This document shows positions 42,522-54,106 of a stretch of DNA of 64,000 bases, piece after piece. The notes beneath the pieces were generated by a model. It was not told the origin of the DNA, made no database searches, and saw only the letters and a list, made by a program, of their open reading frames with translations. Each line of letters begins with the position of its first letter. The first letter of the stretch is position 1. The DNA comes from Plotosus lineatus (Eukaryota; Chordata; Actinopteri; Siluriformes; Plotosidae): positions 28,583,501 through 28,647,500 of the forward strand of contig CM045733.1 of assembly GCA_024760905.1 (NCBI GenBank), given 5' to 3'. A program made the translations under genes and the position numbers.

Positions 42522-43024
42522 CTAAATCATCAATTTCAAATGTTCCAATTCTGATTCAAGTGTTTCGGACTCTACAGGGGAAACTGTAGCAATAGTTTTT
42601 GATGGCTTCTTTTCTGACCTGTCTAAATAGGGCATAATCATGTTGACATGACACAAACGTTTTTGCTTTCTGCGATCGGGAGTCTGAACAATGTAATCAG
42701 TTTCACTGACTTTCAAATCGATTAAATAAGGTCTACCATATCTCACTCTCAAAGGTTGACCAGGAATGGGCAACAACACCAAAACTCTGTTACCAGGATG
42801 GAAATTTCAAGATTTAGTGTTTTGGTCATAATTTGCCTTCATTTTGTCCTGTGACACCTTCAAATTTTCTCTGGTAACTTCAGTGGCTCTGATAAGTCTA
42901 TTCCGAAATGATGACACATAGTCCAACAAATTTAAATCTGGTTTGTCCTGAAGCTATAATTCTTTTAACTGCTTGAGGGGTCCCCGAACAGTATGACCAA
43001 AAACTAACTCAAAGCGACTGAACC
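42522..43024 (-). pseudogene. Gypsy integrase C-terminal region
   Basis: Includes FELVFGHTVRGPLKQLKEL (~43010), NRVLVLLPIPGQPLRVRYGR (~42790), and KQKRLCHVNMIMPYLDR, the GPF/Y-type module ending in a His-x-Asn that closes gypsy integrases. It is separated from the integrase core by the provirus and is followed downstream by RT, not by an LTR. Confidence 0.82.
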
Positions 43025-43506
43025 TGTTGGAATAATTATACATATGAATTACCATAGCTCTAACCTGTTTTGTTACTCGCTAAGTATAAATGTTGGAAAC
43101 TGCTTGCTGAGGTATTTTGCAGAAACATCCCTATCTCCATGGGAGGCAGCCAAGTGGAAACAACCTTGAAGTTCTCACACAACAACAGGATGACTCCCTA
43201 ACTGCAGCTGGATAGAGAGCTGAAATGAACATTCTAAACTAGACAAAGTAGATAAGCATAGAACAATGATGAAGGTCATCATAGGAATTTAGGAAATCAA
43301 TATGGCATGTGTAACTAGAAATCACCCTGATGGAATGAAAGAGGTTCTCAGTCAGGTTTCGAGTCAGAGCAGGTAGAAGACTTGTAATTGGCTGTCGACC
43401 TGACTGCTCTCCTCATATATCAGAACGAACTTAACTCTCTCAGTGTCTTCCTTCTAATGAGTGTGTGCGTGTTTTTATGATGTCTGTGTTGATTTAGAAC
43501 CTGACA
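43025..43506 (+). repeat. ERV 5' LTR
   Basis: 482 bases, TG...CA. It agrees with the 3' LTR except for about a dozen substitutions and one short replaced segment near 43280 (counted by eye). A TATA-like CATATAT lies at about 43413. Confidence 0.9.
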
Positions 43507-43957
43507 TTGAGGGAAAGAAGGGAGGGGTGGACTCCCCTGTCTATAAACAAAACCCTGGGTATTCTAGACAATGGCAGGTAAATAAAAGCAACAGAAGGTT
43601 GCAGACAGACAGTTAAATTCCGTGGAAAAAAAAAAAAATAAATAAAAAATAATAATAATTAAAAAAAAAATTTAAAAAGGAAACGGGAGGGCGGACTCTC
43701 CTGTCTATAAACTGAATGGCCGTGGATGAATGAATGTGTGTGTGAATGGAGGACGTAATCCTTGATTAACCTCCTCATATAAATAACTGTGGGATCAATA
43801 CAATGAGTTCCTGTGGATAAAGGGGCAAGAATACTCCACCTGAAAAGGTAGAAGCTTGAGAGTTACCATGGGAATAGTTTATCATTGTCCTGCAGCAAGA
43901 TAAACCAGTGTTAGGATACCCTAGGTGCAACAATCCACTGGTCCAAATTGGGTTAAA

Positions 43958-44820
43958 ATGGGGGATAAAACCAGGAAACCTAGAGATAAATTAGAATGTG
44001 GAGACTGGAAAGCAGTAGAAAAACAAGCACCTGATAGAAATAAATATTTAGATTTATGGGTTAGTAAGTATGGATTCAATGGACAGTTAAATGTAAAAAG
44101 ATTAATAGAATTACAGGGAGCTATTAGGCGGAACTGTAAAAGTAATAAAGAAAAAATGAAAAAAAACAAGGATGGGAAGAAATAAAGGCATTGATTAAAA
44201 TGGCAAATAAAAGGCAGGAAGGAGAAAAACAACCAAAAGAAAAGAAAGAAAGAAAAAGGAAGATGAGAAGAAACAAAAACAAGAGAAAGAAAAAGCAAGT
44301 GAAAAAGATTTGAAAAAGGACAAAGAAGATATTGAAGAATACAAAATACTGTACCATAGAAAAGAGGATGATGAGACAATTAGTAGAAGAAGGAGAAAGG
44401 AAGATTTCCGAATCAGATACGAGAAAGCATTCCGATTACAAGTGGACGACAGACCAACAGGGGGGTCAAACATTTGCAAGACACCTGAAAAATGGTCTGC
44501 ATGGTGCAGCACAAGAAAGAAAATTGCAGCTGGAGGATTATGCCGATTAGGCAATGCATGCAGATAAAGTAACCAAAAAGAGTAGAAACCTTCTTCGAGG
44601 ACTGTGATGACCCTGAAGTATATTATCAGGGGACTAGAGGCAGAGGGCGAGGTCGACACTGAGGCAGAGACAGAGGTAGAGGCCGAGGGAGAGGAAGAGG
44701 AAGAGGGGGATTTAATAGACCTGGAGGGAATGAATGCTGGGCATGTGGCAAGAAAGGATATTACAGCAGAGATTATCCAGAACAGAAACAAAACTAGAGT
44801 TCAGGATGACTGTATATATC
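43958..44820 (+). pseudogene. ERV gag relic
   Basis: Starts MGDKTRKPRDKL; Gly at position 2 would suit N-myristoylation. A Lys/Glu-rich low-complexity part follows (44150-44320), then an Arg-Gly-rich stretch (44635-44720) and a single zinc knuckle at about 44733. The knuckle keeps its first two cysteines (CWACGKKG), but the expected His and last Cys are both Tyr. Stops at 44183 and 44525 and frame changes break the gene. The nucleocapsid would package the RNA in an intact relative. Confidence 0.7.
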
Positions 44821-44879
44821 ATGTAAAAGTACTAACTGTTCAGGTCGAATTGAACCTGCCACACAGACAAAGGATTCAG

Positions 44880-45143
44880 CCCAAAAAGAAGAAGTTGATC
44901 TAAATTTAGAAGAAATACTGGCACTGGATAGTTGCCAACCGGAAATATGGCTAATAATAAATGAGAAAGAAGTGACATTTCTATGTGACACGGGTGCATG
45001 TAGAACCACCTGCAATGAGCCAATACCAGGACTAAGAAATGGTGATGAGACTGTGGTGGTCAGGGTCACAAACAGTCTGCACAGTAAAGTATACATTCCC
45101 GAGCCAGTGTGGATCAGAGATCCAAAAGGATCAATATGCCATA
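44880..45143 (+). pseudogene. ERV protease, N-terminal part
   Basis: A frame with INEKEVTFLCDTGACRTT (~44960) carries the D-T-G-A active-site motif of retroviral aspartic proteases. It is cut at about 45143 by the nested RTE. The protein's end reappears at about 47905. Confidence 0.78.
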
Positions 45144-47859
45144 TCTTCTTCATCTTCTTCTTGTCCTTTCGGCTTTTCCCTTCAGGGGTCGCCACAGTGA
45201 ATCATCTGTCTCCATCTCACCCTATACTCTGCATCTTTTTCTCTTACACCAACTGCCTTCATGTCCTCCTTCACCACATCCATGAATCGTCTCCTTGGTC
45301 TTCCTCCAGGCCTTCTGCCTGGTAGTTCCAACCTCAACATCCTACTACCAATATACTCACTATCCCTCCTCTGTACATGTCCAAACCATCTCAATCTAGC
45401 CTCTCTGACTTTGTCTCCAAAATGTCTCACATGTGCTGTCCCTCTGATGTGCTCATTCCTGATCCTATCCATCCTCGTTACTCCCAAAGAGGCAGTGTTT
45501 CTGCCTCCTGTCTTTTCCCCAGGGCCACTGTTTCTAAACCATACAACATCGCTGATGTCAACACCGTCTTGTACACTTTTCCTTTCATATTTGCCGATAC
45601 CTTCCTATCACACATCACACCGGACACTTTTCTTCAACCATTCCAACCAGCCTGCACACGCTTCACCTCTTTTCCACACTCTCCATTGCTCTGAATTGTT
45701 GAGCCTAAGTACTTAAAATCATCTACCTTCCTTATCTCGGCTCCTTGGAACCTCACCATTCCTGTTGGGTCCTTGGCATTCATACACATGCATTCTGTCT
45801 TAGTGAGGCTAACCTTCATTCCCCTTCTTTCCAGGGCATACCTCCACCTCCCTAGGTTTTCCTGCACTTGTGCTCTGCTCTCACTGCAGATCACAATGTC
45901 ATCTGAAACATCATAGTCCATGGAGATTATTGCCTAACCTCGTCTGCCAGCCTGTCCATTACCATAGCAAGCAAGAAGGGGCTCAGAGCTGACCCTTGAT
46001 GCAGTCCCACCTCCACCTTGAACTCTTCTGTCACACCGACTGCACACCTCACAACTGTCTTACATCTCTCATTCATGTCCTGCACCACTCTAACATACTT
46101 CTCTGCCACTCCAGACTTTCTCATGCAATACCACAGTTCCTCTCTCGGCAGCATGTCATATGCTTCCTCCAGATCCACAAAGGCACAATGCAGCGCCTTC
46201 TGACCTTCTCTCGACTTCTCTATTAACATCCTCAAGGCAAACACTGCATCTGTGGTGCTCTTTCTTGGAATGAAACCAAACTGTTGTTCACAAATGCTGA
46301 CCTCTGCCCTTAGTCCTGCTTCCACTATTCTTTCCCATAACTTCAACGTATGGCTCATCTTCATCCCTCTGTAGTTGCCACAACTCTGCACATTTCCCTT
46401 GTTCTTAAAAATGGGCACCAGCACACTTCTCCTCCATTCCTCTGGCATCCTCTCACTCTCTAAGAGCTTGTTGAATGTTCTTGTCAGGAAATCTACTGCT
46501 TCATCTCCTACACACTTCCATACCTCCACTGGTATGTCATCAGGGCCAACTGCCTTTCCATTCTTCATCCTCTTCAATTCCCTCCTCACTTCACCCTTAC
46601 TAATCTTTGCTACTTCCTGGTCCTTAACAGTCACCTCTTCTACGCTTTTTTTCCTCTCTCATTTTCCGCATTCATTAGCTCTTCAAAGTACTCTTTCCAT
46701 CTTCCCAGCACACTTCTGTCATCAGTCAATACATTTCCCTCTCTGTCCTTAACCACTCTAACTTGCTGCACATCCTTCCCATCTCTATTTCTCTGCTGTG
46801 CCAACCTGTATAAATCATTTCTCCCTCTTTACTTTCCAACCAAGCATACAAGTCATCATGCGCCCTCTGTTTGGCCTTTGACACCGCTACCTTTGCCTTA
46901 TGCTGTGTCTCCCTGTACTCCTGTTTACTCTCTTCGGTTCGCTCTGTGTCCCACTTCTTCTTAGCCAACCTCTTCCTTTGTACACACTCCTGCACTTCCT
47001 CATTCCACCACCAAGTCTCCTTATCTCCTGTCCTTCCGGATGACACACCAAGTATTCTCCTATTTGTCTCCTTGATCACATTAGCTGTAGTTGTCCAGTC
47101 ATCTGGAAGCACTTCCTGGCCACCCAAAGCCTGTTTCAACTCCTCCTTGAAGACAACACAACACTCCTCCTTTTTCAGCTTCCACCACTTTGTCTTCTGC
47201 TCTGCCTTTGCCTTTTTCACCTTCCTCACCATCAGCATCATCCTGCACACCACCATCCTATGCTGTTTGGCAACACTCTCACCCGCTACTACTTTGCAGT
47301 CACTGACTTCCTTCAAATTACATCGCCTACACAAGATGTAGTCTACCTGTGTGCTCCTACCTCCACTTTTATAAGTCACTCTATGCTCCTCTCTCTTCTG
47401 GAAGAAAGTATTTACCACAGCCATTTTCATTCTTTTTGCAAAATCTACCAGCATCTGTCCTTCTGCGTTCCTGTCCTGGATACCAAACCTTCCCTCATCA
47501 CTTCCTTGTCCCCTCTGTTTCCTGCACCAACATGTTCATTGAAGTCTGCCCCAATGACTACTCTTTCATCTTTGAGGGTATTCTGCATCACTTCATCTAA
47601 CTCACTCCAGAATCTCTCCTTCTCATTAGCTCACATCCTGCCTGTGGGGCATAAGCACTAACAATATTGAACATCATGCCTTCAATTTCTAACTTGAGAC
47701 TCATCACTCAGTCTGACACTCTTTTCACTTCTAGGACATTCTTGACAAACTCCTCCTTCAAGATGACTCCCACTCCATTTCTCCTCCCATCCACACCATG
47801 AAAATACAGATTAAATCCTGCTCCTAAGCTTCTCGCCTTGTTACCTTTCCACCTGGTCT
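45144..47859 (-). mobile_element. RTE-like LINE nested in ERV protease
   Basis: The most complete RTE-like copy here, 2.7 kb, minus strand, 5'-truncated inside the endonuclease. From 47859: TRWKGNKARSLGAGFN and GVDGRRNGVGVILKEEFVKN (~47800), MLVDFAKRMKMAVVNTFFQK, EEHRVTYKSGGRSTQVDYIL (47454-47340), KEVSDCKVVAGESVAKQHRM. The long 46726-47454 frame (242 aa) covers the EN end and linker. The 45927-46634 frame (235 aa) covers RT: PEEWRRSVLVPIFKNKG, FGFIPRKSTTDAVFALRMLI, VDLEEAYDMLPREELWYCMR, LHQGSALSPFLLAMVMDRLA. The catalytic box at about 45915 is damaged (MFADD replaced by DYDVSDD). The 3' tail is at 45144-45200. Confidence 0.92.
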
Positions 47860-47869
47860 GTCTGCAAAT

Positions 47870-50030
47870 TATTTGTTGTGATTCGCATATGTCAATACTA
47901 TATATGCCCAAATGTCCAGTAAATTTATTTGGCAGAGATGGAATGCTGCAATTGGGCATAGTGCTGATTTCATCAGCCACACAAGGATATATGCTGGTAA
48001 AGAAAAGAAAAGAAAAGAACCAGAGGAAAAAGGCCTGATGGACCTACAAGGATATGGAGAGCCATTTCATTACTACACTCTTGATATTGCAAGGGCAGTG
48101 GTGGTCTAGTGGTATAGGGCGCTGGATCGCTGATCCAAAGGTTGGGGGTTCAAGTCCCACTCTCCACAAGGTTGTCACTGTCCCCCCTAGTGCAGCTAAC
48201 TGGGTTATCAAATGTGGGCCATGTCTCTCACTGTCTATGGTGAGAGGCATGTAAAAGAACCATTGCTGACTTTCGTAAAGAGTAGGCTGCAAAGTCGTCA
48301 CCGTGTTTCTGTCCCTTGCTAAAAGGATTGTGACAGGAAGGGCATCCGACGTAAAAAAAACCTCTGCCAAATCAAACGTGCGAATCAGATGATTCGCTGT
48401 GGCGACTCCCGAGAAAGGGAAAAAGCCGAAAGGAAGACAGACAGACTCTTGATATTGCAAATAAACAGCCCTGTGCAACAGGAGATGCCCTACTCAGAAT
48501 AGGGAAGTCAGTGACAATTCCAGGAACTGAAGCCATGAATCCAGATGATCTCCAAATAACAATGTGGTTCTGACCTTGTCCGGATCTCGACCCAGAATAT
48601 GAAGGGGCATTGCAAAAAGTCACACCAACCAGAATAACACTCACCAATATGTATGATGATGAAACGGGAAATGTAACAATAGCAGCAATTCTGCCGAAAC
48701 AACTGGTGTCATTACGAAGACAATGGACACCCCCTCACATGTCCCTGTATAAACACCGTACCGTGAGCTGGAAGAAACTAGGAAACATGGTAAAAGCAGG
48801 AGAAGGTGCTGAGGATTGGAAAGAAACACAACCAAATTTGTGGTCCAGTGTAAGAACGGGACTCTTGAAAAAGACAATTCAATGGACAAGCCAAGTAAAT
48901 ATGGGAGTCCACCTACAGAAAAGATACAGCTGACAAAATATAAAGACAAATCACAAATGTGTAAACTAACAGTCAAATACTTGGGGCATAATCTGAGTGC
49001 CGGAGGTAGAACCATTGTGGAAGACAGAAAAAACAGCAGTATTGTAAGCATCAAAGCCAGTGACAAAGAAACAAATTATGTCCTTTTTTGGACTAACGAA
49101 TTACTGCAGAGCATGGATACCGAATTATGCAGAAATAACACATCCACTGTATCAACTAATGTAAGAAAAAGAAATCAGCATGTCAACAACACTGCAGTGG
49201 ACGCCTGAAGCAGAAGGGGCGTTTTGCAGAATACAACAAATGATGGTCTCAGCGACAGTTCTAGCACTATATTCTATCAAATGGTAGACTGCAAAGGTCA
49301 TTTTATGACATCTCTAGTGGCTCAAAAATGTGGTGACAAGCTTAAACCTGTGGCTTATTAATCATCAAAGCTAGACAGTGTGACGTGTGCACTTCCTCAT
49401 TGTGTGAGAGCAGTAGTGGCAGCATCAATGGCTGTGGAACTGAGCGCAGGAGTGGTACTTTTTCATCTGCTAACACTCAGAGTGCCACATGCAGTATCAG
49501 CACTGTTGTTACAAACTAACATGACATTCCTCTCATTGGCAAGGCACTCATCATGTGTAGCCACGCTACTATCTCAGACACATATCACACTAGAGAGATG
49601 CACAGCATTAAACTCAGCAACACTCATGCCAACAGAAGAAGATGATGAAAAGCATGACTGACCAAGACAAGTAGCAGTATGCAGATGCACTGCACACACA
49701 AATAAAACAGATGATGTATCCAAAGTAAATGCCTTTGCAGACAGAAAAGCAAAATAAGATGGTGAAAGAGAAATTGAAGTATTAACGATGTCAGATGACA
49801 CTGAAGTCACCAGAGATGTTTTACAGGACATGCAGGAACAAAGCCCAGAAAGTGAAAAGGCATCCTGGATAAACAAAGGGGCACAGATTAAAAATGGGCT
49901 CTATACCTGTCCCAACAACAACCCAATTTTACCAAAGAACTTATTTAAATGGACAGCAACTCTGAGCCATGGAAAAACTCATGTCTCAACAGGAGGGATG
50001 TGAGACAGGTAGACCAGAGATATACTGCCT
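47870..50030 (+). pseudogene. ERV protease end and pol relic
   Basis: Starts with the protease C-terminus (PKCPVNLFGRDGML, ~47910). After the SINE, pol continues with an RT N-terminal part (48460-48935). A VKYLGHNLSAGGRTIVEDRK stretch at about 48973, the end of the RT palm, follows almost immediately, so the RT core with its YxDD box is missing. A connection/RNase H-like region (KPVAY at ~49347, VPHAVSALLLQ ~49480, ITLERCTALNSATLMPTEED ~49585) resembles gammaretroviral pol. Further degraded pol reaches about 50300; an integrase core is not evident. Confidence 0.72.
48093..48444 (+). mobile_element. tRNA-derived SINE nested in ERV pol
   Basis: Full-length, same family as 4929-5274, with intact A box (TGGTCTAGTGG), B box (GGTTCAAGTCC, ~48148) and RTE-type tail. 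Perfect 16-bp target duplications ACTCTTGATATTGCAA lie at 48077-48092 and 48445-48460. Confidence 0.95.
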
Positions 50031-50429
50031 ATGTCTTTAATCTATGAGAAAAAAATAATAATAATTGTGGAGCATATCTAATCTGCACAAAACACAATGC
50101 CTAATCAGAAGCATAAAAAGAAGAGTACTGGCATTCAGGCAAGTGGGAAGGCACATATCAAGTACTCCTGACCACCCCAACTGTGATCAAAATAGCTGAA
50201 AGAGGAATATGGATTCATCTAACACACTGCAAAAGCGTCATCAAAGCGGAAGGGCCAACCGAGGCTGAGGCTGAGCCTGGTAATAGTGTGGACTCAGATC
50301 AATAGGACTGGGTAGACACGAAAGCCAGTGAAGAAACCAACGAGCCTCTAGTCTCTTAGTGGTCACTGATGCTGAGGTGACTAAGAAGAACAGTGTAAAA
50401 GAAAAACCTACGGGAAAGAGATAAAATGG

Positions 50430-51547
50430 ATTTGAGAATCATAATAATCTGCTGTATGACTGGAAAAGCTATTCAGATACAGCCACAAGCCAATGGAGAG
50501 AAATGTTGCAATTTACGCCTCAGACAACCTTGACCTTTCTCATCAAAGTTGATAATACCAAGAAAAATATAACTGCCTGTACAATATTTTAATTCAAGCA
50601 GAAGTAACTCCGCAATGCCTAATAGACTTAATAAATAATACAGTTCCGACTAATAGCTGCATGGCATGGGATAGCGTATATCCTCTCCCAGGACCAGAAA
50701 AATACAAACACATTTTCGAAAGAAGTAACTAGAGGGAATGTTTCATGCATCAACATGACTGGCACAGGTCAGATATTAGAAAATTTAAACGTCACTGAAT
50801 GGTACACTAGCATGAATACAACGAATATTGGTTTTAACCCTTTATCACGAAGTGACATATGGTGGCGGTGTGGAGACAGTAGGCTGTTTGATAGATTGCC
50901 ATGTAATAATACTGGTGTATGCGCTATCGTTACCTTGTTACTTCCAGTATCAATATACACTACAACAGCAGAACACTTATTAAAAGAAGTAAATAAGTGT
51001 ATTACCAGGTGCCTGGAAAATCTTTAAATAAAAGAGATATCACGTGGCAGGGTTTACGTGAACCCACTTATATAGATGCTATAGGAGTTCCACGAGGGGT
51101 TCCTGATGAATATAAATTAGTAGATCAAATAGCAGCAGGTTTTGAATCCACCATCTGCTGGTGGTGTACTATCAACAAAAACATGGACAGGATAAATTAC
51201 ATCCACTATAATGTTCAAAAACTAGGCAATTGGATACAGGCAGGTTTTGAAGCAGTACATAGTCGATTAGCAGCAACGTCACTGATGGCTTTCCAAAATC
51301 CATTGCACTAGACATGTTATTAGCAGAAAAAGGAGGTGTAGGCGCAATGTTCGGGGAACAATCATGTACTTTTATTCCAAACAACACTGTATCAAATGGA
51401 AGTCTAACACTAGCAATAGAAGGCCTAAAATCTCTTAATAAAAAGATGAAAGAACATTCTGGGGTAGATACATCCATGTGGGACTCATGGTTCAGTGTAT
51501 TCGGAAAATATAGTATCCTTCTATCATCTGTATTAAAATATATGTAG
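50430..51547 (+). pseudogene. ERV env relic
   Basis: The surface-subunit region is broken by several stops (50430-51030). The transmembrane subunit is clearer: the conserved heptad and immunosuppressive-type region around 51290-51345, then a stretch at 51332-51400 ending FIPNNT. Gammaretrovirus-like Envs carry a CX6CC motif here; in this copy the first and second cysteines are replaced by Gly and Ser, leaving one. A hydrophobic C-terminal segment starts at about 51480 (WFSVFGKYSILLSSVL). It is defective. Confidence 0.75.
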
Positions 51548-51784
51548 TCTTTGAAGCTTTTTTACACGCTGTGGTCGTTGTTGTATTCCATGTTTATGTT
51601 CTATGTTGAATCACTCATCGTCACTGCCCTGGATTTTAAGATCCTGAATGCTACTAAGAAAGATGACATTTCTGTCTGAGTGTAAACAGTTCTGAATGAA
51701 ATTAATGAATTTACTAATCTAAAATCTGTTTGAAGTGTTAGTAAATGATATATTTTGTTTAAGCTGTGATAAACAGGATGGAAA

Positions 51785-52285
51785 TGTTGGAATAATTGTA
51801 CATATGAATTACCACAGCTCTAACCTGTTTTGTTACTCTCTAAGTATAAATGTTGGAAACTGCTTGCTGAGGTATTTTGCAGAAACATCCCTATCTCCAT
51901 GGGAGGCAGCCAAGTGGAAACAACCTTGAAGTTCTCACACAACAACAGGATGACTCCCTAACTGCAGCTGGATAGAGAGCTGAAATTAACATTCTAAACT
52001 AGACAAAGTAGATAAGCATAGAACAATGATGAAGGTCATGATGCTGATTCACATACACCCCTCCCCTTTAGGAAATCAATATGGCATGTGTAACTAGAAA
52101 TCACCCTGATGGAATAAAAGAGCTTCTCAGTCAGATTTCGAGCCAGAGCAGCTAGGAGACTTGTAATTGGCTGTCGACCTGACTGCTCTCCTCATATATG
52201 AGAACGAACTTAACTCTCTCAGTGTCTTCCTTCTAATGAGTGTGTGCATGTTTTTATGACGTCTGTGTTGATTTAGAACCTGACA
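51785..52285 (+). repeat. ERV 3' LTR
   Basis: 501 bases, matching the 5' LTR, with a distinct segment TTCACATACACCCCTCC at about 52047-52070 that the 5' LTR lacks. Preceded by a weak purine stretch (AAACAGGATGGAAA) that could be the polypurine tract. Confidence 0.9.
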
Positions 52286-52288
52286 GAA

Positions 52289-53063
52289 CTCTAAAGACTC
52301 CTGAACAAACTCCCTAACTGCAAACAACATCAAATGAATGCCTTCATCCAACTCTTTCTCAGTTTCAAAGCAGTAAGTTCTGATCATATTCTTAAGAGTC
52401 TGATGAAACCTTTCCAAGGCACCTTGCGACTCCGGGTGATAAGCACTGGACTTAACCTGTCTAATTCCCAACTCATACATAATCTGTTGACACACACCTG
52501 CCATGAAATTAGACCCTTGATCCGACTGAACTACTTTAAACAATCCTACCATTGTGAAGAACTTAACGAAAGCCTTACTGATGACAGGCACATTGATTTT
52601 CCTCAACAGAATAGCCTCTGTGAACCTGGTTGAAGCACACATAATTGTTAACACATACTGATTTCCGGACATGGTTTTGGGCAATGGACCAACACAATCA
52701 ATGATGACCCGACTAAAGGATTCTTCAAATGCAGGAATGGGCTTTAACAGGGCAGGAGGGATTTTCTGATTTGGCTTACCTACCATCTGACAAGCTTGAC
52801 ATGTCCTACAAAACTGTGATACATCTTGATGTAAATTTGGCCAGAAAAAAATGAGCTAAAATCCTATCACAGGTTTTGTTGACACCTAAATGAACTGCTA
52901 AAGGAGTATCATCAGCGAAACTAATCACATGCTGACGGAACCTCTGGGGAACCACAATTTGGTGAACAACTTTCCACTCCTCATTGGCCGAAACCTCTGG
53001 AGGTCTCCAATTCCTCATCAAAATACCATTTGGGTAATAATAACAAACGGGAAACTTAGCCAC
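52289..53063 (-). pseudogene. Gypsy integrase zinc finger and catalytic core
   Basis: From 53063: FPVCYYYPNGILMRNWRPPE, VVPQRFRQHVISFADDTPLA, HLGVNKTCDRILAHFF, the H2C2 zinc-binding region; a frameshift near 52805; then MVGKPNQKIPPALLKPIPAF, FSRVIIDCVGPLPKTMSGNQ with the first catalytic Asp, VVQSDQGSNFMAGVCQQIMY with the second, and SSAYHPESQGALERFHQTLK with the catalytic Glu. The DD35E triad is intact. The core is cut at LLFAVREFVQESLE by the provirus. Confidence 0.88.
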
Positions 53064-53201
53064 CTCACTAGAAGGTAATGCTCAAAGAGCAAGTGATTGA
53101 ATTTCCAGATCATCACCTTGAGAAGAAATGAGTTGCGCAACTGAAAGTACTGGGTCCGAATCTGGAAATTCAGCAGCACTGCACGAAAAATTACCCTGAC
53201 C

Positions 53202-53651
53202 TCACAAAAGGGAATCCTGTAATGAATGATCCATGAAAGAACCAGCAATATTGTAATGACAATCATTCTCATGAGAAGTTTCTTGCGAGATTTTGTTAGC
53301 CATAGAACGAGTCACAGCACATGCTGGGAAAAACCCCGGAATTTCTTCCTGGATGAATTCAGTGTTTACCGAAATGCTTGGCTCAACGCTAACACAAGGA
53401 ACAACCGAACCCTTAGCCCCTGCTAAATCATTACCAATAAACAAGTCAACGTCTGGAACTGGGAGGGTTTCCTTAACACCAACCTTCACTAACCCAGACA
53501 CCAAATCAGACTGCAAATGCACGAAATGGAGAGGTACCCCCAAAATGCCACCAATACCCTCTAGTAAAACACCCAAGTTAGCGGACGACACTTCCGAAAA
53601 AGATAGAACACCGTTGAGCATAAGAGATTGAAGAGCAACTCTGTCCCTCAA
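53202..53651 (-). pseudogene. Gypsy protease-like region
   Basis: Frame with LPVPDVDLFIGNDLAGAK near 53450, close to the '(L)xxxDLIVGNDLAG' that ends gypsy proteases of this type. The active-site D-S/T-G falls upstream, where the frame is broken near 53655. The following 50-60 residues link to integrase. Confidence 0.6.
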
Positions 53652-53663
53652 GATAGTAATGGG

Positions 53664-54093
53664 TCATAATGTGGACTTGTTACCCTGAAGTGAAACAAAA
53701 CCCTTGGAAATAAAAGGCAAGTACTCCTCCCTTACAACAGCAGACTTGGATGACTGAACCTCAGAAACAAACTGCTCCTCAGTACTAACATCCTCAAAAA
53801 TAGGCTGGGATTTGACATTCACAAAAGCATGGGGTGAGGACTGCGACTGATTTTTAAATTGTAGCTTGCGACATCCGGAAAGAAAGTGACCTTGCTGACG
53901 ACAATAACGACAAGTGACCTTTGGAAAAAAAACCTGAATCCTGTTTAGAATCAACTGAATTGTCTGAACTATGGGGCTTTTGATAATCTGAGCAAGACGT
54001 ACGAGATGTCACTGACCTGTTTCTCATTGAATAGAGGTACAAATCTGACATGTTTGGTAACATCAAAATAGTGACTGTTTTGAGAACTCTCAA
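53664..54093 (-). pseudogene. Gypsy gag nucleocapsid region
   Basis: Contains CRYCRQQGHFLSGCRKLQ (~53915), a perfect C-x2-C-x4-H-x4-C zinc knuckle preceded by KVT and followed by a Ser/Gln-rich tail. Two overlapping frames (54093-53854, 53954-53664) show a frameshift just ahead of the knuckle. Confidence 0.78.
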
Positions 54094-54106
54094 CTACCTT
54101 GGAATT

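Larger units (their letters stand above)
40250..43024 (-). mobile_element. Gmr1-like Ty3/gypsy element, 3' part
   Basis: The downstream part of a minus-strand Ty3/gypsy retrotransposon, split from its 5' part (52286-54258) by the provirus. It holds, in transcription order, the integrase C-terminal region, reverse transcriptase, RNase H, a polypurine tract and the start of the 3' LTR at 41042. The lower LTR edge is uncertain; 40250 (TGTTATTGATCGGG, inverse of ...CAATAACA) is one candidate. Confidence 0.8.
43025..52285 (+). mobile_element. Gammaretrovirus-like endogenous retrovirus
   Basis: A 9.26-kb provirus with two LTRs, 43025-43506 and 51785-52285, each TGTTGGAATAATT...AACCTGACA. The flanks GAACC (43020-43024) and GAACT (52286-52290) look like a 5-bp target duplication with one change. 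Internal order: gag, protease, pol, env. The env transmembrane region and the RNase H connection are of gamma/epsilon-retrovirus type. It contains a nested RTE (45144-47859) and a SINE (48093-48444). Every gene is broken by stops, frameshifts and deletions; it cannot encode virus. Confidence 0.88.

Noticed and set aside
43507..43560. Primer-binding site after the 5' LTR
   Set aside because: No convincing TGG-starting tRNA match could be recognised by eye.
43921..44791. Long minus-strand Ser/Phe/Leu-rich frames that look membrane-like
   Set aside because: They are the complement of the Lys/Glu-rich ERV gag region; no sequence support on that strand.
46871..47661. Plus-strand frames in 46.9-47.7 kb
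   Set aside because: Shadows of the minus-strand RTE nested in the provirus.
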